From NCBI GenBank assembly GCA_030619585.1, contig JAUXBD010000162.1, positions 1-5,038 of the forward strand: a stretch of DNA of 5,038 nucleotides. The letters are read 5' to 3'. This DNA comes from Desulfobacteraceae bacterium. GTDB lineage: Bacteria; Desulfobacterota; Desulfobacteria; Desulfobacterales; SURF-7. Numbering within the stretch: the stretch's first letter is position 1; each line of letters opens with the position of its first letter. Under the pieces are notes generated by a model. It was not told the origin of the DNA and ran no database searches. It saw only the letters and a program-made list of their open reading frames with translations. Position numbers and translations under genes: made by a program. Positions 1-5,009 of this stretch are shown one piece after another.

Positions 1-672
1 ATTTTTTTTTGTACTCTTTTTTTTGTTAATGCAGGAAATGCCCTGGGTGAAAGAACATCTTCGGGCCCAAACTCTTCCTTGGGGAAAACCTCGCCAACTG
101 TGCAAGATATTATTGGCGGCGTTGAAAAAAAGTACGGTGCCACAGGGTTTTTGGCTCATTTTAATCAGAAGTCTACACTAAAAGCGTTGCAGATAACAGA
201 CAAGGCCGAAGGAAGAGCTTTTTTCAAGTACCCCGGGATGATGAGATGGGAATATGAAAAGCCTGAAAGACAGCAGATCATAACAGATGGAACAACTTTG
301 TGGATATTCAGACCTGATGATAACCAGGTAATGATCGGCAAGGCATCCTCCTATTTTGGGGAAGGCAAGGGCGCAAGTTTTCTTTCCGATATAAAACTTA
401 TCAGGAAGAGTTTTAATGTCGCTCTTGAGGAAAAAGACAGTGATGAAAACTATAAATTGAAACTTTGGCCAAAGGAGCAAAATCTTGACCTGGCCGTGAT
501 ATACCTGTTGATTTCAAAGCATACCTTTGATGTGACTCGCGTGGTCACATATAATTCATACGGTGATGAAACAATAATTGAGTTTGGTACTCCCGAATTT
601 AAGAAGGATGTTGACGATTCTTTGTTCAGGTTTGAAATCCCTAATGGAGCTGATATCCTGAGCCTTGATTAG
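1..672 (+). CDS. lolA: Outer-membrane lipoprotein carrier protein LolA, 5' end missing (partial)
   Basis: LolA is the periplasmic chaperone that takes lipoproteins from the LolCDE transporter and delivers them to the outer membrane. The frame is open from base 1. Its first 14 codons read as a hydrophobic stretch (IFFCTLFFV) followed by NAGNA, which is the end of a Sec signal peptide with cleavage likely after VNA or GNA. The real start codon and positively charged n-region therefore lie to the left of the window. The first ATG/GTG/TTG-type codon in frame is a TTG at 79, but it has no Shine-Dalgarno sequence and would drop the signal peptide, so I reject it as the start. Family hallmarks in order are GFLAHFNQ near the mature N-terminus, MMRWEYEKPERQ, the GTTLWIF segment, DDNQV, and a C-terminal F-E-I-P-x-G-A. 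About 224 codons are present, slightly above the usual length of just over 200. The stop is TAG. Known gene order (ftsK upstream of lolA in many proteobacteria) cannot be tested here. The family call is firm; the exact 5' end is unknown. Confidence 0.9.
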   Translation: MFFCTLFFVNAGNALGERTSSGPNSSLGKTSPTVQDIIGGVEKKYGATGFLAHFNQKSTLKALQITDKAEGRAFFKYPGMMRWEYEKPERQQIITDGTTLWIFRPDDNQVMIGKASSYFGEGKGASFLSDIKLIRKSFNVALEEKDSDENYKLKLWPKEQNLDLAVIYLLISKHTFDVTRVVTYNSYGDETIIEFGTPEFKKDVDDSLFRFEIPNGADILSLD

Positions 673-712
673 AAGCCGGCCCAGACCTCCAACTTCAAAC
701 TTTTTACGACGA

Positions 713-1453
713 TTATCCCCCAACAAGCTCTTCCGGGATATCTGCATTGGTGTAAACTTTCTGTATATCATCACAGTCATCCAACATTTCCATCAATCTT
801 AGCATCTGTTCTGCTTCTTTTCCTATAAGGTTTGCGCTTGTCTGCGGGAGCATGGTTATCTCTGCCACAACGTATGGTATAGACTCATCTTCTATTGCTT
901 TTTTTACCGCCTCAAAATCTTCAGGAGCTGTGATGACCTCATAGTTCTTTTCATCCTCCTTAACATCATCAGCACCCGCGTTAATGGCTGTCTCCATGAG
1001 GGTTTCTTCATCTACTGCCGCAGCTTCAATCACAATATAGCCCTTTTTGTCAAACATCCAGTTTACACAACCGTTTTCCCCAAGATTTCCGTTGCATTTG
1101 CTGAAAATATGGCGTATATCCGCAACCGCTCTGTTCTTATTGTCGGAAAGGGATTCAATAAGAACAGCAGCGCCTCCAGGGCCATACCCCTCATATGTGG
1201 TTTCTTCATAATTGACGCCCTCAAGTTCACCCGTACCTTTTTTAATCGCCCGTTCAAGGTTGTCCTTGGGCATATTTTCAGATTTGGCAGCCTGGATTGC
1301 AGATCGTAGCCGCGGATTGGAGGTGGGGTCTCCTCCTCCCATACGAGCTGCAACGGTTATCTCTTTTATCAGCTTTGTAAAAATTTTCCCTCGCTTGGCA
1401 TCTGTTGCGCCTTTTTTGTGCTTTATGGTAGACCATTTGCTGTGACCGGACAT
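713..1453 (-). CDS. yebC: YebC/TACO1 family protein (PmpR-type regulator / translation factor)
   Basis: The 246-residue product begins MSGHSKWSTIKHKKG, the near-invariant N-terminus of the YebC family, and matches the family's usual 240-250 residues. Other conserved blocks are YEGYGPGG (87-94), NKNR (105-108), a GNLG-ENG-VNWMF segment (122-134), and a C-terminal LDDCDDIQKVY block (224-234). Family members were first described as DNA-binding regulators (PmpR of Pseudomonas, YebC of E. coli). Later work on YebC and mitochondrial TACO1 ties them to translation, including relief of ribosome stalling at proline-rich stretches. The sequence cannot tell these roles apart. The start is ATG with an excellent Shine-Dalgarno AGGAGGAG. 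The gene is last in a radA-rlmE-yebC cluster and starts 8 bases after the rlmE stop. In many bacteria yebC sits beside ruvC; here the next gene downstream is convergent lolA, so that linkage is absent. Being next to an rRNA methyltransferase fits a ribosome-related role (inference). Confidence 0.95.
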   Translation of the reverse strand: MSGHSKWSTIKHKKGATDAKRGKIFTKLIKEITVAARMGGGDPTSNPRLRSAIQAAKSENMPKDNLERAIKKGTGELEGVNYEETTYEGYGPGGAAVLIESLSDNKNRAVADIRHIFSKCNGNLGENGCVNWMFDKKGYIVIEAAAVDEETLMETAINAGADDVKEDEKNYEVITAPEDFEAVKKAIEDESIPYVVAEITMLPQTSANLIGKEAEQMLRLMEMLDDCDDIQKVYTNADIPEELVGG

Positions 1454-1455
1454 AT

Positions 1456-1463
1456 CTCCTCCT
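1456..1463 (-). promoter_or_regulatory. Shine-Dalgarno of yebC overlapping the rlmE stop codon
   Basis: On the minus strand the junction reads TAGGAGGAGATATG. The TAG stop of rlmE (1464-1462) shares bases with the AGGAGGAG ribosome binding site, and the yebC ATG follows 2 bases after that site (about 5 bases from the core AGGAGG). A ribosome ending rlmE therefore sits on the yebC ribosome binding site, which suggests coupled or re-initiating translation. The arrangement is seen directly; the coupling is inference. Confidence 0.85.
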
Positions 1464-2064
1464 ATTTTTTTTCTTTTCCTATTATATAAATCTCTTTGCT
1501 TGCCTTTCGGCAGGTTTGCGGTTTAAAGATCTTATGTGTTTTAAAACTTTTTTTAACAGATTCTGAAAAATTTTGAAAATTATCTCCCTGAAAAATCTTA
1601 CAGACAAATGATCCCCCACGGACAAGCAGGCTTTGCGCGATATCCATAGCTGAACAGCAGAGGTCAAATGATCTTGCAGTATCAACAAATTTATTGCCAG
1701 TGGTATTAGGCGCCATGTCGCTTAGAACCACATTAAAATCATTGCCTATTGAAGATAAAAGATCTTCATCAACGCTGAAAATATCGCCAGTGTGGACTGT
1801 GGCGTTGGCAGGCACTTTTATGGATACTTTCTTTTTGTCCATGCCCACCACCCGGCCTTCGCTTCCCACCATATTTGCTGCATAAAGAAGCCAGGACCCT
1901 GGTGAGCAGCCCAGATCCAAAACCCTGTCTCCTTTTCTAATGATGCTGTATTTTTTTTGTATCTCCTCAAGCTTATAGACGGATCTGGCTGGAAACTTTT
2001 CTTTTTTTGCCTGAAGCGAATAATGATCACCCCATTTTTTATTTTTTGAACTTTTTCGACTCAT
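1462..2064 (-). CDS. rlmE: 23S rRNA (uridine-2'-O-)methyltransferase RlmE (FtsJ/RrmJ)
   Basis: RlmE uses S-adenosylmethionine to 2'-O-methylate U2552 (E. coli numbering) in the A loop of 23S rRNA during late assembly of the large subunit. With the ATG at 2064 the protein is 200 residues and starts MSRKSSKNKKW. The fold is a single Rossmann methyltransferase domain with SAM motif I LDLGCSPGSW (49-58), an acidic strand end GMD (74-76), and GD (93-94). The K-D-K-E catalytic tetrad of the FtsJ family appears as K31, D116 (in LSDMAPN), K156 and E191, with spacing almost identical to E. coli RrmJ (38/124/164/199), so the enzyme should be active. An in-frame TTG at 2091 would add nine residues (MIFYWFFTY) unlike the basic N-terminus of the family. 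I prefer the ATG, although neither start has a recognisable Shine-Dalgarno. It lies 48 bases downstream of radA and 8 bases before yebC, probably in the same transcript. Confidence 0.93.
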   Translation of the reverse strand: MSRKSSKNKKWGDHYSLQAKKEKFPARSVYKLEEIQKKYSIIRKGDRVLDLGCSPGSWLLYAANMVGSEGRVVGMDKKKVSIKVPANATVHTGDIFSVDEDLLSSIGNDFNVVLSDMAPNTTGNKFVDTARSFDLCCSAMDIAQSLLVRGGSFVCKIFQGDNFQNFSESVKKSFKTHKIFKPQTCRKASKEIYIIGKEKK

Positions 2065-2112
2065 ATAAGTGAAAAACCAGTAAAAGATCAAGTGTTGAAA
2101 AAATATCGGAGA

Positions 2113-3474
2113 TCAAAAAAGCACACCCATTGCCTCTGATATGGTGCTCACCCCGATTATCTCCACCCCTTTTATCTCTGTCATACGTTTTAAATTGCTT
2201 TTAGGCACAAGGCATCTGGCAAATCCCATTTTTTTCATCTCTGCGATCCGGATTTCAACGTGACTTATTGCCCTTATTTCGCCGGTAAGCCCAACTTCGC
2301 CAAGGACAACAGTGCTGTTTTCTATGGGTTTGTCTAAAAAGCTTGATGCAACTGCAGAGATTATTCCCATGTCTACTGCAGGTTCGTGGACTTTAACGCC
2401 TCCTGCAACATTCATAAAAATATCGTGTCCCATAAGATGCATACCCAGTTTTTTTTCCATTACTGCAACCAGAAGGGCAACCCTGTTGTGGTCCAGGCCT
2501 AGGATTGTTCTCCTGGGAGTCCCAAGATTTGTACTGCTGGCCAGACCCTGAAGCTCAATAAGTATAGGCCTTGTTCCTTCCATGCTTGCAGTAACAACAG
2601 ATCCCGGGGCGTTTTCAGGGCGCTCGGAAAGAAATACGGCAGAAGGATTGGCAACTTCGCTAAGACCGTCCTCCTTCATTTCAAAAACCCCTATCTCATT
2701 TGTGGAGCCAAACCTGTTTTTTACAGCCCGAAGAATTCTAAAAACATGATTGCTGTCACCTTCAAAATATAGGACTGTGTCCACCATGTGTTCCATGATT
2801 CTTGGGCCTGCGATAGCTCCATCCTTGGTTACATGGCCCACAAGAAATACTGAGATTCCTGTCTTTTTGGCCATTATCATAAGGCGCATGGTGGACTCTC
2901 GGACCTGGCTCACACTGCCCGGAGCAGAGGAAAGGTCACCGTTATACATGGTCTGTATTGAATCGATTACCAGAACATGTGGTTTAACAGAGTCAACCAT
3001 GGATAAAACAGACTCAAGATCTACTTCAGAAACCACAAGCATGTTGTCGCAGATAACAGATAACCTTTGGCTTCTTATTTTTATCTGCTTTATTGACTCT
3101 TCTCCCGAAGCGTAAAGAACCTTAAGCCCTTGTTTGGCCAGGCCATATAGTGCTTGGAGCATCAGTGTGGATTTGCCGATGCCGGGGTCTCCGCCTATCA
3201 GTACAAGGGTGCCTGCCACAAGGCCGCCGCCAAGTACCCGATCAAATTCATTTATATGAGTTAAAAGACGGTGTCCCTCAGAAAGTTCAACCGAATCTAT
3301 GGGTACAGGCTTGGTGTGCTCGGAAGCAATGCCTGTTTTTAGCCCTCTTGAAGAATGCATTGTTTCTTCAACAAAGGTCTGCCACTGCCCGCAGTCAGGA
3401 CATTTACCCATCCATTTGGGGGTTTGATATCCGCAAGACTGGCAGCAGAATATTGTTTTGCTGTTTTTTTTCAC
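2113..3474 (-). CDS. radA: DNA repair protein RadA (Sms), RecA-like ATPase with zinc finger and Lon-like domain
   Basis: RadA is a cytoplasmic ATPase that helps process recombination intermediates and drives branch migration with RecA. The 453-residue product matches the family length and has all its parts. There is an N-terminal C4 zinc finger (C11-x2-C14 and C25-x2-C28) inside the motif KWMGKCPDCG, and a RecA-like core with Walker A GGDPGIGKST (94-103, K101) and Walker B VLVID (167-171). The RadA-specific KNRFG motif is at 252-256. The C-terminal Lon-protease-like domain contains NVAGGVKV (355-362) and LGEVGLTGEIR (391-401) and is not proteolytic in this family. The start is a GTG at 3474 followed by a lysine-rich MKKNSK; a purine-rich AGAGAAGAA lies about 11 bases upstream, a modest ribosome binding site. 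It is the first gene of a leftward cluster with rlmE and yebC and diverges from the transglycosylase gene. No recognisable SOS box is present upstream. Confidence 0.97.
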   Translation of the reverse strand: MKKNSKTIFCCQSCGYQTPKWMGKCPDCGQWQTFVEETMHSSRGLKTGIASEHTKPVPIDSVELSEGHRLLTHINEFDRVLGGGLVAGTLVLIGGDPGIGKSTLMLQALYGLAKQGLKVLYASGEESIKQIKIRSQRLSVICDNMLVVSEVDLESVLSMVDSVKPHVLVIDSIQTMYNGDLSSAPGSVSQVRESTMRLMIMAKKTGISVFLVGHVTKDGAIAGPRIMEHMVDTVLYFEGDSNHVFRILRAVKNRFGSTNEIGVFEMKEDGLSEVANPSAVFLSERPENAPGSVVTASMEGTRPILIELQGLASSTNLGTPRRTILGLDHNRVALLVAVMEKKLGMHLMGHDIFMNVAGGVKVHEPAVDMGIISAVASSFLDKPIENSTVVLGEVGLTGEIRAISHVEIRIAEMKKMGFARCLVPKSNLKRMTEIKGVEIIGVSTISEAMGVLF

Positions 3475-3515
3475 ACTATCAATTCTTCTCTTTTTCTGTT
3501 ATCTATTACAAAAGG

Positions 3516-3544
3516 TTCATAACACGTCATAATGATACTATCAA
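3516..3544 (-). promoter_or_regulatory. Candidate sigma70-type promoter for radA-rlmE-yebC
   Basis: On the minus strand TTGATA (3544-3539) is followed after exactly 17 bases by TATGAA (3521-3516). The -35 is a good match and the -10 is 4 of 6 to consensus. Transcription would start near 3509, leaving a leader of about 35 bases before the radA GTG. The -35 sits inside the dyad TGATA-C-TATCA at 3533-3543. This is a by-eye match in AT-rich DNA, so confidence is moderate. Confidence 0.4.
3533..3543. repeat. Small dyad TGATA-C-TATCA over the radA -35 region
   Basis: A perfect 5-base inverted repeat with a one-base centre. Its half-site (TGATA/TATCA) recurs at 3477-3482, 3584-3592 and 3606-3614 in the same divergent intergenic region. 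It could be an operator half of a shared regulator, or simply chance in AT-rich sequence. Confidence 0.35.
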
Positions 3545-3583
3545 GATTGGTATTGCAATTGCGTATTATGGTAACAAAAGTAG

Positions 3584-3614
3584 TTTTGATAAAAAAATTG
3601 AAATATTATCAAAA
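3584..3614. repeat. Inverted repeat TTTTGATAA ... TTATCAAAA in the divergent promoter region
   Basis: Two perfect 9-base arms (3584-3592 and 3606-3614) are separated by 13 bases, placing the arm centres 22 bases apart, about two helical turns. The spacer contains the TTGAAA -35 element of the rightward promoter. That geometry is what a dimeric DNA-binding protein would use to block or contact RNA polymerase. The symmetry is seen directly; an operator role is inference. It lies upstream of the predicted transcription start, so it is not a leader hairpin. Confidence 0.45.
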
Positions 3615-3626
3615 TTCAGGTATAAG
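3598..3626 (+). promoter_or_regulatory. Sigma70-type promoter for the transglycosylase/PLDc_N operon
   Basis: TTGAAA (3598-3603) and TATAAG (3621-3626) are separated by exactly 17 bases, a good housekeeping promoter match. The predicted start near 3633 leaves a leader of about 25 bases before the ATG at 3658. It is embedded in two inverted repeats, one flanking the -35 and one covering the -10. Confidence 0.6.
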
Positions 3627-3636
3627 AAATCTTATA
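3621..3636. repeat. Dyad TATAAGA-AA-TCTTATA over the -10 and start site
   Basis: A perfect 7-base inverted repeat with a two-base centre. The left arm is the predicted -10 hexamer of the rightward promoter and the right arm covers the predicted start point. This is a classic position for a repressor operator, though a TATA-rich dyad can arise by chance. Confidence 0.4.
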
Positions 3637-3644
3637 ACAAGGGC

Positions 3645-3649
3645 AGGTG
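3645..3649 (+). promoter_or_regulatory. Ribosome binding site of the transglycosylase gene
   Basis: AGGTG lies 8 bases before the ATG at 3658 and complements the end of 16S rRNA. An in-frame TAA touches the ATG directly (3655-3657), so no longer reading is possible. This fixes the start. Confidence 0.7.
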
Positions 3650-3657
3650 TCTTTTAA

Positions 3658-4557
3658 ATGTTTTATACAGATCTGAATCTAAAAAGTTCTATTATACTGG
3701 CGTTTTGTGCATTTGTTTTGGTTTGCTTCTCAAACCGCATCTCTTTAGCAACAACAAAGCCACAAAAGGTAGGTCAGGCAGGTCCTTTTGCCTCACTTCA
3801 GCAAAGATTGATCAAGGACGGTTTTGATAAAACCAAAATCGCAGACATTTACTGCCGGCCGGAGGTTAGTATTGAGTCCATAGGCGTCCCCCGTTTTTTT
3901 AAACATTCGGAAGCTAAGGTGAACTACAGCCAGTTTTATTCACAAAGATCGATCCGAAAGGCAAAAAAATACATAAAACAACATAAAAAAGCGCTTGAAA
4001 GTACGGAAAAAAAGTTTGGCGTGGAAAAGGAGATCATTACCGCAATTATGCTTGTTGAAACCAGACTTGGAACTATGGTCGGTACAAGATTAGTATTGAA
4101 CACCCTATCAACCATGGCTTCACTGTCTGACGCTGAAAGCCGTGAGGAGTTGTGGAAAAGTGTCTCAGAGTCAGAAAAAGCGTATAGGAAAAAGTTTGAT
4201 AAATGGTCAGACAGAAAATCGAAATGGGCATACATTGAACTGAAGGCTTTTTTAAAACACACAATAAGAGAGGGTGTTGATCCTGTTAAGATTTACGGAT
4301 CGTATGCAGGGGCCATGGGAATAGCGCAATTCATGCCTAGCAACATAATTACTCTGGCAAAAGACGGTAACCAGGATGGCCGTATTGATCTTTTCAGCCA
4401 TGATGATGCAATAGCAAGTATTGCCAACTACTTGAAACATTATGGATGGTATCCTGGTATAGATGGAGAGAAAGCATATAAAGTTTTGTATCGTTACAAT
4501 CACAGCAAATACTATGTTAATACTTTGCAAGAAATTGCCGGGCGATTAAAGAGCTGA
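3658..4557 (+). CDS. MltB-type lytic murein transglycosylase (SLT_2 / GH103-like), exported
   Basis: This enzyme class cleaves the MurNAc-GlcNAc bond of peptidoglycan, forming 1,6-anhydro-MurNAc ends, for wall remodelling or insertion of envelope machines. The 299-residue product begins with a signal peptide: a hydrophobic core at about 11-24 (SIILAFCAFVLVCF) and a likely cleavage site after SLA (29-31). There is no lipobox (VLVC lacks the small residue before Cys), so unlike E. coli MltB it is probably soluble periplasmic. The catalytic glutamate is E134 in MLVETRLG, followed by the family motif YAGAMGIAQFMPSN (216-229). An EF-hand-like loop DGNQDGRID (236-244) matches the metal site known from Slt35, the soluble form of MltB. 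Further conserved blocks are DAIASIANYLKHYGW (250-264) and YNHSKYYV (280-287). It is slightly shorter than E. coli MltB. It has its own promoter diverging from radA and is followed 2 bases later by a small membrane-protein gene. Confidence 0.88.
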   Translation: MFYTDLNLKSSIILAFCAFVLVCFSNRISLATTKPQKVGQAGPFASLQQRLIKDGFDKTKIADIYCRPEVSIESIGVPRFFKHSEAKVNYSQFYSQRSIRKAKKYIKQHKKALESTEKKFGVEKEIITAIMLVETRLGTMVGTRLVLNTLSTMASLSDAESREELWKSVSESEKAYRKKFDKWSDRKSKWAYIELKAFLKHTIREGVDPVKIYGSYAGAMGIAQFMPSNIITLAKDGNQDGRIDLFSHDDAIASIANYLKHYGWYPGIDGEKAYKVLYRYNHSKYYVNTLQEIAGRLKS

Positions 4558-4559
4558 AA

Positions 4560-4793
4560 ATGAGTACGAATACAATTATTGTTGTTGGCCTGGGTGTTTT
4601 ATTCTGGACATTAACCTGTCTGGCGATGATTGATATTGCAAGGAAAGATTTCAACTCCATAGGTATAAAAGCACTTTGGGGGGTTATAGCGTTTATACCT
4701 TTTGTAGGCAGTGTTATCTATCTTGCTTTTGGTTTTAGAAAGGGGAAAATCATTGGAGTGAAGGGAATAGAAGAACAGAATTTGTCAGATTAA
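4560..4793 (+). CDS. Small two-helix membrane protein, PLDc_N-type domain
   Basis: The 77-residue protein has two hydrophobic helices, at about 5-24 and 36-58, joined by a short charged turn (DIARKDF), and a hydrophilic C-terminal tail. The pattern MIDIARKDF ... ALW ... IPFVGSVIYLAFG, with D25, W40, P47, G50, Y54 and G58, is that of the PLDc_N domain. That domain is the N-terminal membrane anchor of cardiolipin-synthase-like phospholipase D proteins but is also common as a stand-alone small protein of unknown role. No HKD catalytic motif is present, so no enzyme activity is claimed. The ATG follows the transglycosylase TGA after two bases (TGAAAATG) and lacks a strong ribosome binding site of its own, which suggests coupled translation. 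Charge placement does not settle the topology. The family call is good; the function is unknown. Confidence 0.8.
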   Translation: MSTNTIIVVGLGVLFWTLTCLAMIDIARKDFNSIGIKALWGVIAFIPFVGSVIYLAFGFRKGKIIGVKGIEEQNLSD

Positions 4794-4819
4794 AAGGATG
4801 ATAAAGCAAGGTAAAACTA

Positions 4820-4840
4820 GGGTTTGATCACCCCATTTTT
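4820..4840 (+). terminator. Possible weak terminator after the transglycosylase/PLDc_N operon
   Basis: GGGT (4820-4823) can pair with ACCC (4830-4833) around a six-base loop, with a run of five T starting two bases later (4836-4840). The stem is only four base pairs, below the usual strength of an intrinsic terminator, so readthrough towards the tRNA is possible. Confidence 0.3.
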
Positions 4841-4852
4841 ATAAAATAATAT

Positions 4853-4881
4853 TTGACAAAGGAATTTCTATCTAATATTTA
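4853..4881 (+). promoter_or_regulatory. Promoter of tRNA-Glu
   Basis: A perfect -35 TTGACA (4853-4858) is followed after 17 bases by TATTTA (4876-4881), a weak -10. A better-looking TAATAT (4873-4878) would leave only 14 bases of spacing. Transcription would start about 7 bases before the mature tRNA end, giving a short 5' leader for RNase P. The -35 is convincing; the exact -10 is uncertain. Confidence 0.55.
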
Positions 4882-4894
4882 GAGATGCTTTGTT

Positions 4895-4969
4895 GGTCCC
4901 ATCGTCTAGCGGCTAGGACGCCGGCCTCTCACGCCGGAAACCGGGGTTCAATTCCCCGTGGGATCACCA
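4895..4969 (+). tRNA. tRNA-Glu, anticodon CTC, CCA end encoded
   Basis: The 75-base cloverleaf can be drawn in full. The acceptor stem pairs GGTCCCA (4895-4901) with TGGGATC (4959-4965), including one G-U pair. The D arm has the Glu-typical TCTAGCGGCTAGGA. The anticodon stem pairs CCGGC with GCCGG around the loop CTCTCAC, giving anticodon CTC, which reads GAG. The T arm pairs CGGGG (4942-4946) with CCCCG (4954-4958) around TTCAATT. The discriminator A4966 and an encoded CCA (4967-4969) complete it. There is no variable-arm expansion and no intron. It appears to be a single-gene transcript with its own promoter and terminator. Confidence 0.97.
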
Positions 4970-4977
4970 AAAAATAT

Positions 4978-5009
4978 AAGGATTTAGGCGAAAGCTTAAG
5001 TCCTTTTTT
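4978..5009 (+). terminator. Rho-independent terminator of tRNA-Glu
   Basis: A 12-base-pair stem (AAGGATTTAGGC at 4978-4989 with GCTTAAGTCCTT at 4994-5005, including two G-U pairs) closes on a GAAA tetraloop. A run of six T follows (5004-5009), the first two of which are the end of the stem. It begins 8 bases after the tRNA CCA. This is a textbook intrinsic terminator, and the GNRA loop adds stability. Confidence 0.88.

Noticed and set aside
556..780. Minus-strand open frame of 74 codons across the lolA/yebC junction
   Set aside because: It overlaps the 3' ends of two convincing genes in other frames, has no ribosome binding site I can see, and its product has no recognisable motif.
2750..3115. 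121-codon + strand frame inside radA
   Set aside because: It is wholly antisense to the conserved RadA ATPase core; its composition is what the complement of that gene would give.
3502..3524. GAAC-like sequence with GTAA on the minus strand upstream of radA, considered as an SOS (LexA) box
   Set aside because: The half-site spacing and symmetry do not fit the Gram-positive GAAC-N4-GTTC type or other LexA boxes I know.
3150..3827. Long open frame on + strand crossing the radA 5' region, the intergenic region and the transglycosylase start
   Set aside because: It is antisense to radA, runs through the divergent promoters, and overlaps the well-supported transglycosylase start in another frame. 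Its product resembles no family I know.
3936..4262. 108-codon minus-strand frame inside the transglycosylase gene
   Set aside because: It is fully antisense to a gene with catalytic motifs intact and has no independent support.
4798..4827. Nine-codon ORF (MIKQGKTRV) just after the PLDc_N gene, preceded by AAAAGG
   Set aside because: The purine run touches the ATG with no spacing, and the peptide is too short to assess; it is most likely chance.
4961..4970. GGATCACC of the tRNA acceptor end resembling GATCACC at 4826-4832, as a possible tRNA-end duplication
   Set aside because: Only seven bases are shared and the T-arm sequence is absent, so there is no case for an attachment-site repeat.
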